Origin: Pusillimonas sp.
GTDB taxonomy: Bacteria; Pseudomonadota; Gammaproteobacteria; Burkholderiales; Burkholderiaceae_B
DNA: 63,685 nucleotides
Direction: 5' to 3'
Assembly (NCBI RefSeq): GCF_029263785.1
Contig: NZ_JAJUFE010000011.1
Coordinates: 1 to 63,685 of the forward strand
Shown here: positions 59,501 through 63,685 of the stretch, one piece after another
How positions within the stretch are numbered: position 1 is the stretch's first letter
Layout: each line of letters begins with the position of its first letter
The notes under the pieces: model-generated
Told to the model about the DNA's origin: nothing
The model's input: the letters and a program-made list of their open reading frames with translations, nothing else
Databases searched by the model: none
Position numbers and translations under genes: made by a program

Positions 59501-61388
59501 TCGATTCCCCCTTGGCGGCGTATGCTTCAACCTCACGGAATCCTTTTGGGCTGACTGGGTACATCAGCAGACCCACAGAGGCGCGCTGCGTATCCACAGG
59601 CATCGAGCCACCACTTGCCGGCAAGGGAAATGCAACGGAACTGCCCACATCAGACGCCGGATGTGAACCCTGATTGTGCTCCCGCTGCAACAGCTTCCAA
59701 TACGCCACATACCCCGAAAGATAGTGCTCGACATCATCGATACGAACGCGGAACGTATGATGACGGATAAAAAAACTGCCCACTATTGATGACGGTTTCG
59801 CAAAGTACATGGCCATTTCGGGCCAGAAAAAACCGTTCAATAAGTAGTGCGCGCGATAGTGAAGAGCCCGGTGGAACTTGCCGGTATCCAGGCCTTCCAG
59901 CACATGCCGCATTTCGGGATGCCGGGTTTCGATCCGGCGAAGCATGGCTTCAAAAGCCATGGAGAGCTCGAGCAGGGTGGGGTAAGTGGTTTCCCGCGTA
60001 AGAATGAAATCCAGATACCCCGCCACGTTCTGCACCCCAAAGCGAAAATACTTTTCGTCAGGTTTGTGCAGGGTAAGCTCGTTGGCACAGTATGAAAGCC
60101 AATGATCGTGGTGCTTCCAGTGCTCGGCAGCGATGAAGTAATCAAAAGCCCGCTCAACAATTTCAAGCCAACGGGGGTCTTTGGTCAACCCGTACAGGCG
60201 CATCAGGCCGAATGCCGCTTCGCCATCGTAATAAACAATGCGAAACGCGTTTTTCAGCGACAGATCCTCAGCATTCAGGACATGAACGAAGCTGCCCGTT
60301 TCCGCACTTTGCATGCGTGCAATGCCCAGCGCAAGGGCTTCCATCAATTTCCTATGCCGGGTGTCGCCAGTCAGCTCATCGTATTTCACCAGGGCCAGCA
60401 GGCTGACCGCGTTTGCACCAAGTTTGATCTCACCGTTAACGTCGACGTTATAGGCTAAAGTCGATCCGTCTTCCTGCGGGTAATGGCGAACAATCGTGTC
60501 CGTAAGGTAGGCCAATGCTTTGCGTATGGCCTCCATTAACGCTTCGCTTCGTGTGAGCTCCCACGCTTCCAGCATGGAATACAGCGAGCTGGCGTGTCGC
60601 AATGTGTTGTAGGCTGAAATATGACGCCCAAAACACGGGAAATGGCCGTAGATAAATTGCCCGCTTTTCTTTACCTGCCGCGATAAATAATTAGCGCTGC
60701 TTTCAATCAGCGCGTACACCTGGTTCTGGTCCAGCCGCTCTATTTGCCTGCGACCGGCATTGAGTGAACTGGCATCGCGCCAGCGCAACACCGTCTTGGA
60801 CGGCGCGGGCAGCAATACAGGCTCCTTCGCCAGAGGCAAGGAAGTCAGCGCCTTGTCATCGGCCAGAAACACACCTTCATGTGAAAAAATGTAAACAGGC
60901 CGGTCGGCAGCGAAGTCCAGTGGCACATCTTTGCCGAAGCACTGCTGGGCGTAAACCGTGAAGTTTTTTTTGTTTATCCCTGCTGCTGCCGTGCCGGAAC
61001 CCACGTACAGCATGGCGTTGGCATTCAACTCCTGCTCTAAAAACGCATGCGTGAGCTCGGCATCCAACGCCAGACCCAGCCTGAAGTAATTGCGCTTTGT
61101 CAGCGCCAGGCGGGAAGAGAGCTCACCCCAGGTAGTGGCCTGTACTTCGAGGACCCGGTCTACCCGCAGCCAGCTCACCCTCAAACTGTGCTTGCTCGCT
61201 TCACGTTGACAGCAGGTTGCACCCGCTTGCCACGCCTGCTCGAAGGAGTCGCCCACACCACGAACGACCCTGGCGCGCGCATCGCCATCAGTCATTGAAA
61301 AGAAAAGCGTGCAAGGGACCGGCCCGGCAACACTGCAACGCACTTCCATTAGTGGACGTACCCGAGCCAAGAGTCCGGAAAGCGACAT
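56538..61388 (-). CDS. Giant fusion: N-domain, six-hairpin toroid, ATP-grasp, M15 peptidase, MurF-like ligase
   Basis: 1616 residues from the ATG at 61388 with CAGGGAAT upstream; no signal peptide or membrane segment, so apparently cytoplasmic. Residues 1-200 match nothing I know. About 215-570 is a helical repeat region like (alpha/alpha)6 glycosidase/epimerase toroids. About 600-930 is an ATP-grasp ligase of YheC/D style (Lys742 in VIKPVRSNRGR; Asp888, Glu905, Asn907). About 1000-1140 is an M15/VanY carboxypeptidase with His1089, Asp1096, Glu1125 and His1128. About 1165-1616 is MurF-like: P-loop GSAGKTTT at 1256-1263, DESYNANPLSM at 1479-1489, LGDMLELG at 1512-1519. Its stop overlaps the HExxH gene. 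Product unknown; a peptide or wall-linked polymer is inferred. Confidence 0.85.
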   Translation of the reverse strand: MSLSGLLARVRPLMEVRCSVAGPVPCTLFFSMTDGDARARVVRGVGDSFEQAWQAGATCCQREASKHSLRVSWLRVDRVLEVQATTWGELSSRLALTKRNYFRLGLALDAELTHAFLEQELNANAMLYVGSGTAAAGINKKNFTVYAQQCFGKDVPLDFAADRPVYIFSHEGVFLADDKALTSLPLAKEPVLLPAPSKTVLRWRDASSLNAGRRQIERLDQNQVYALIESSANYLSRQVKKSGQFIYGHFPCFGRHISAYNTLRHASSLYSMLEAWELTRSEALMEAIRKALAYLTDTIVRHYPQEDGSTLAYNVDVNGEIKLGANAVSLLALVKYDELTGDTRHRKLMEALALGIARMQSAETGSFVHVLNAEDLSLKNAFRIVYYDGEAAFGLMRLYGLTKDPRWLEIVERAFDYFIAAEHWKHHDHWLSYCANELTLHKPDEKYFRFGVQNVAGYLDFILTRETTYPTLLELSMAFEAMLRRIETRHPEMRHVLEGLDTGKFHRALHYRAHYLLNGFFWPEMAMYFAKPSSIVGSFFIRHHTFRVRIDDVEHYLSGYVAYWKLLQREHNQGSHPASDVGSSVAFPLPASGGSMPVDTQRASVGLLMYPVSPKGFREVEAYAAKGESKGLSVIYLSYRNQHVEPDGLAGYRYERGTWVQGIYPLPSVIDNAPPRNAKERAWFERLSGFAYLTCHKLGGKNVTLPILANDKRSAPFVIESAELGPASVQRFLDEYGVAVIKPVRSNRGRNVFLLRGTKEGNVEVVGGGTREVLRAPEFDEFLGARKASLWLVQRYVPSVDSSGNAFDIRVALFRSDQGRWRVARAYARQGANGVTSNLATGGVALDAASFLDTLYPSQQAREISAQLEDAALAIAEVLQEQYPFLIDALGCDFGVAKGEIYLFEVNSYPGMKGCLDAATDAKVEFHQTLLLKSRSFPAGSFLNSKSLLGPDGDSQKTHTSNETCVRLTTGKAATGLVFREIRLPKRLKSQKNGQLDDSLLVPVRGGTLLAPVARQWNAMRKAALADGVILTPTSTGGTYRNLEVQENFFRSRYQPCSAVDKDAILWGGSYWKLKPGVALAAVPGRSNHGWGLSIDVHLTRTGKEKDWLLANALRFGFCWEYVSEPWHLTFFPGDDPVLLWTARSFELATSGMWLRRPDVSMVATGVITRRNQYRPGCAVVLSNSTNNHAISADTFTSLSSVPSVIVTSSKLEELPEDILSSEAAIYQVEDTRAALRDFAFFARSQFQGSVIAITGSAGKTTTARMLASTLRSLKYNVQLREGYGNLSGGIARVLRSVPWDADFYIVETAQGTIDASARLLRPDIAIITNAGPGHLEANGSPLRVARRKARIFRALPDNGVAIVCLDSDHADVLVQAAQEQRVRLITYGRHPEASIRLSEWDEEKSTATVSTPVGDLSFLISAGGLHMVQNAMASIAAVTALDLDIKSAIGSFATFRPVKGRGTVHQLPCPGGVISLIDESYNANPLSMRAAFDNAHTQFKKGRFRRLVFILGDMLELGSGQDKYHTELADLLIQQPLGTLVLCGPLMAKLAPVLRTMTDLPIETFASADLVTEWALGNLRAGDMVMIKSSHGVGLHQVVEKLLRHFRAESWMLGQ

Positions 61389-61499
61389 CAATCAATTCCC
61401 TGTTGAATGGCCAGCGGCTTTCTTGGCAGATAGCCGGCCATTTGTTCGCAAGAACAAGCATGTTACGAAAAAGCGGACATGCGCGCCCACGGGCGCAGC

Positions 61500-61531
61500 A
61501 AGGCTCGCCCCACCCAAGCGGGACGAGCCTT
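61500..61531 (-). terminator. Hairpin between the surface-protein gene and the fusion gene
   Basis: AAGGCTCG (61500-61507) pairs with CGAGCCTT (61524-61531), with CCC/GGG inside. It lies 5 bp after the surface-protein stop. No T-tract follows, so it may be a partial terminator or 3'-end stabiliser that reduces transcription into the fusion gene. Confidence 0.5.
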
Positions 61532-61536
61532 GACCC

Positions 61537-63685
61537 TTAGCCGAGATCACCGCCCTGCAGTTTGGCAGCGTCGATAAGCTGCTGGGCAATGTCGCGCTGG
61601 ATCGACATGTCGTCGGCAGGCGCGTCGGGGGCGGATGGGGTGCCCGCAGGCGCTGCATCCTCGGAACCGCGCTGAGGTACGACTGTGTCAACGGCGGAAG
61701 CCGGGCCACCTTCGGCTGTACTCTCCTCATCGCCAGACGACAACGACTCGTCCTGACCCTCGTCAGCACCTAAAGCTGATTCCAGGGCCCCTGTCAGATC
61801 TTCGTCCTCGGCCAAGGCATCCAGAATGTCGCCAAGACCACCATCGTGCTCCGCGAATAGCGAAGTGGACTCTTCGAACTGGAAGGCAGACGGCAACGCA
61901 GCATCAGAATCATCTTCAGATTCGTCGGCAGAACCAACGCGCAGCAAGCCATGCTCGTCGTCGGGGACAAGCAGACCCAGCGAATCCCCGTCGTCGTCAT
62001 CCAAAGCGAACATCATCATCGACATGGGTTCGGACTCAAGCAGATCCGGCGCCGGATCAGGATTGACCAGCTGCACGTCAGCAATCATGAAATCATCCGC
62101 GCGGCCGTCATGGCTGCCGTCAACAGTCCATACCAGCGAGAGCTCGCCCTGAGCTGGAACATCACCAGGCAGCTTGATGATGAGCTGCTGGAAATGTTCA
62201 AGGGTAAGCGTACTCTTGGAGAGCTCTTTCAGATCGGTATAGCTGTAGTTGTGAGTCCAAGCCTCCAATCGTTCCATATTGACCAACGCACCGTTATGCG
62301 CTGTAACCGTTGCATAACGCACTGCCTCATCGACCTGAGCAAGCTGACCATCAGGCGTCGACACCGTCGCGAAGAGGACTCCATCCAGCCGCACTTCAAA
62401 TGTAACGGAACGACCCGTCTGCTCGTTATGAACATTAGGATTATTCCATGCCACTTTCAGCGCCAGAACCGAACCAGGCTCGATACCATTGACCTGCTGG
62501 CTCAAGGACGAAGTCGCGCCGGCCGTGTCGCTCCACACGCCGATATAGTCCTTATCAGCCATCAGATAGCCGTGAGGCAAATGCCCGCCTGCAGACTGCC
62601 CACGCAGATCGCCCGTTGCCGTCCAGCCCGCGAAACCAGAGTAGATATTGCTACCTGCATACTGGTCAAAGCCGCCGTTGACCAGAAGATTGTCGCCTTC
62701 GGGTACGACCAGTTCAACGGGGATTTCTGGATCGTCTGTCGCTCCACCGCCATCGCTGGCACCGCCAGCAAGATCCAGCGAACCGGACCCGTGGACGGAT
62801 TCACCAGACTCCTGGGACACCGCTGTCGCCGAAACGACAATCGAGTCCAGAGATATGTCTTCTGGTGCCACCAGCTGAATATCGGCAGTGATACGCCCGC
62901 TTTCTACTGTGGTTAGCAAATCACCTGACAAGGTATATGAGCCGTCAGCGTTCGCAGCGAGCTCAACGCCATTTGCACTGTACAAAGTCACGCCGTCGGG
63001 CACTCCGGTCAACGTCAGCTCTGCAAGCAAACCTTCCGTTTCCGCATTACTTGCCTGAGCGGTAATCGCAAGATCAAACTGCATCAGGTCGGCAGCACCT
63101 TCGGTTACTCGACTGGTCGCCGGCTCGGTAGATCCAAGCACATCCGGCGTTTTGCCGTCACCGAAAATAATGCCGTGAATATTGCTCGTTCCGGGTACCA
63201 GGGTCTTTCCATCAAACGAGAGTGTTACCCCACGCAGGCGATTCGCACCCGTGCCCCCGCCTTCACCATTTTCCGAGCCGAAATAACCACTGCTGTCGCC
63301 CGGGACGAAGATATAGTCGGGGTGTGTATCACCGTATTTGCCCTGTACATACCCATTGAACTGGTGTCCTCCAAGCATGTGGGTTTCCAGCTTGCCCCAG
63401 TTTGTCGTGAACTGAGAGTTCGCATGCAGTACAAAAACATCTGCATATCCAGGATTAGTGCCTCCTGTTGGTAAGGCGCCATTGGCGTAGTAGCGAATCT
63501 GGCTACTTGCATCTCCGCCATCTACCGTCGTAGGAACACGGTCCATGGGCTGTCCATCGGCACCCTTGGAGATCCATACGATCACCTCGCTGCCAATCCG
63601 GACGATTTCACCATCCACGATATCGAATCCGTAAGGGCTCTCGGCACCTCCATTTATCTTGGTCACACCGATGCCTGACGACACC
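61537..63685 (-). CDS. Large acidic surface/adhesin-like protein, C-terminal part (5' end beyond window)
   Basis: At least 715 residues, open to the window edge; the first GTG seen is probably internal. It shows Thr/Asp/Gly-rich beta-sandwich sequence, a segment with LLVNGGFDQY...FAGWTATGD at about 335-355 that resembles carbohydrate-binding-like jellyroll modules, and a final about 160 residues very rich in Asp/Glu/Ser (DDDDGDSLGLLVPDDEHG), ending KLQGGDLG. No RTX GGxGxD nonapeptides are visible. Position before lapG-lapD makes it the candidate adhesin substrate; the LapG cleavage site would lie in the missing N-terminus. Confidence 0.7.
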   Translation of the reverse strand, partial: VSSGIGVTKINGGAESPYGFDIVDGEIVRIGSEVIVWISKGADGQPMDRVPTTVDGGDASSQIRYYANGALPTGGTNPGYADVFVLHANSQFTTNWGKLETHMLGGHQFNGYVQGKYGDTHPDYIFVPGDSSGYFGSENGEGGGTGANRLRGVTLSFDGKTLVPGTSNIHGIIFGDGKTPDVLGSTEPATSRVTEGAADLMQFDLAITAQASNAETEGLLAELTLTGVPDGVTLYSANGVELAANADGSYTLSGDLLTTVESGRITADIQLVAPEDISLDSIVVSATAVSQESGESVHGSGSLDLAGGASDGGGATDDPEIPVELVVPEGDNLLVNGGFDQYAGSNIYSGFAGWTATGDLRGQSAGGHLPHGYLMADKDYIGVWSDTAGATSSLSQQVNGIEPGSVLALKVAWNNPNVHNEQTGRSVTFEVRLDGVLFATVSTPDGQLAQVDEAVRYATVTAHNGALVNMERLEAWTHNYSYTDLKELSKSTLTLEHFQQLIIKLPGDVPAQGELSLVWTVDGSHDGRADDFMIADVQLVNPDPAPDLLESEPMSMMMFALDDDDGDSLGLLVPDDEHGLLRVGSADESEDDSDAALPSAFQFEESTSLFAEHDGGLGDILDALAEDEDLTGALESALGADEGQDESLSSGDEESTAEGGPASAVDTVVPQRGSEDAAPAGTPSAPDAPADDMSIQRDIAQQLIDAAKLQGGDLG

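Noticed and set aside
56538-61388. Calling the fusion protein a cyanophycin synthetase
   Set aside because: Module content and order differ (toroid and M15 domains present), and the ligase end has the MurF hallmark DxYNANPxSM rather than a cyanophycin-synthetase pattern.

Overview
The window reads as a piece of a betaproteobacterial chromosome, most likely Burkholderiales/Alcaligenaceae (Bordetella, Achromobacter or Pusillimonas relatives). The basis is the GC-rich coding, the System II cytochrome c maturation genes (ResB/CcsA), and the order uvrA - dgt - aroB - aroK - ponA - cyaY/lptM - lysA - ccsA/resB - cytochrome c4 - engB - hemB - dsbD - cutA - rplQ/rpoA, which I recall from Bordetella-type genomes. 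No tRNA, rRNA, CRISPR array or recognisable insertion sequence was seen.

Region 1 (1-11079) is accessory metabolism. It holds a ketopantoate-reductase-like enzyme, a class II aldolase, a GntR/FCD regulator, a fumarylacetoacetate-hydrolase-family enzyme, a two-domain VOC extradiol dioxygenase, a Liv-type ABC transporter whose permease LivM and ATPase LivG are fused in one chain, its substrate-binding protein, and a divergent amidase. It looks like an uptake and breakdown unit for an unknown aromatic or amide compound. The promoter of the FAH gene and the binding-protein/amidase intergenic region share a TGCCAAAA/ATATA motif.

Region 2 (11128-22018): ssb and an MFS gene flank a second catabolic cluster. 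One minus-strand run encodes a hydrolase, LigA-like and LigB-like dioxygenase subunits, an alpha/beta hydrolase, a taurine/nitrate-type ABC importer and an AraC regulator, with a divergent FAD monooxygenase. Overlapping stops and starts show tight coupling.

Region 3 (22087-43428) is mostly housekeeping: uvrA, dGTPase, aroB/aroK, PBP1A, frataxin, LptM, lysA, cytochrome c biogenesis, EngB, HemB, DsbD, CutA, plus one orphan Liv-type binding protein with a TTG-initiated hydrolase. Downstream of PBP1A lies a 208-bp element with 31-bp near-perfect inverted ends.

Region 4 (43576-52857) is a joined spc and alpha ribosomal block read on the minus strand: rplN, rplX, rplE, rpsN, rpsH, rplF, rplR, rpsE, rpmD, rplO, secY, infA, rpmJ, rpsM, rpsK, rpsD, rpoA, rplQ. 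It has its own promoter and a structured leader. A terminator lies between rpoA and rplQ and a large hairpin between rpsD and rpoA. The S10 operon is not next to it.

Region 5 (52883-63685) is the most unusual part. Reading on the minus strand it encodes the C-terminal part of a large acidic surface protein, a 1616-residue fusion enzyme (unknown N-domain, six-hairpin toroid, ATP-grasp, M15/VanY peptidase, MurF-like ligase), a secreted HExxH protein whose start overlaps the fusion gene's stop, a LapG-type calcium/cysteine protease with the full C-H-D triad, and a LapD-type c-di-GMP receptor with degenerate GGDEF and EAL motifs. The arrangement suggests c-di-GMP-controlled release of an adhesin linked to an undescribed peptide or wall-polymer ligase/hydrolase.
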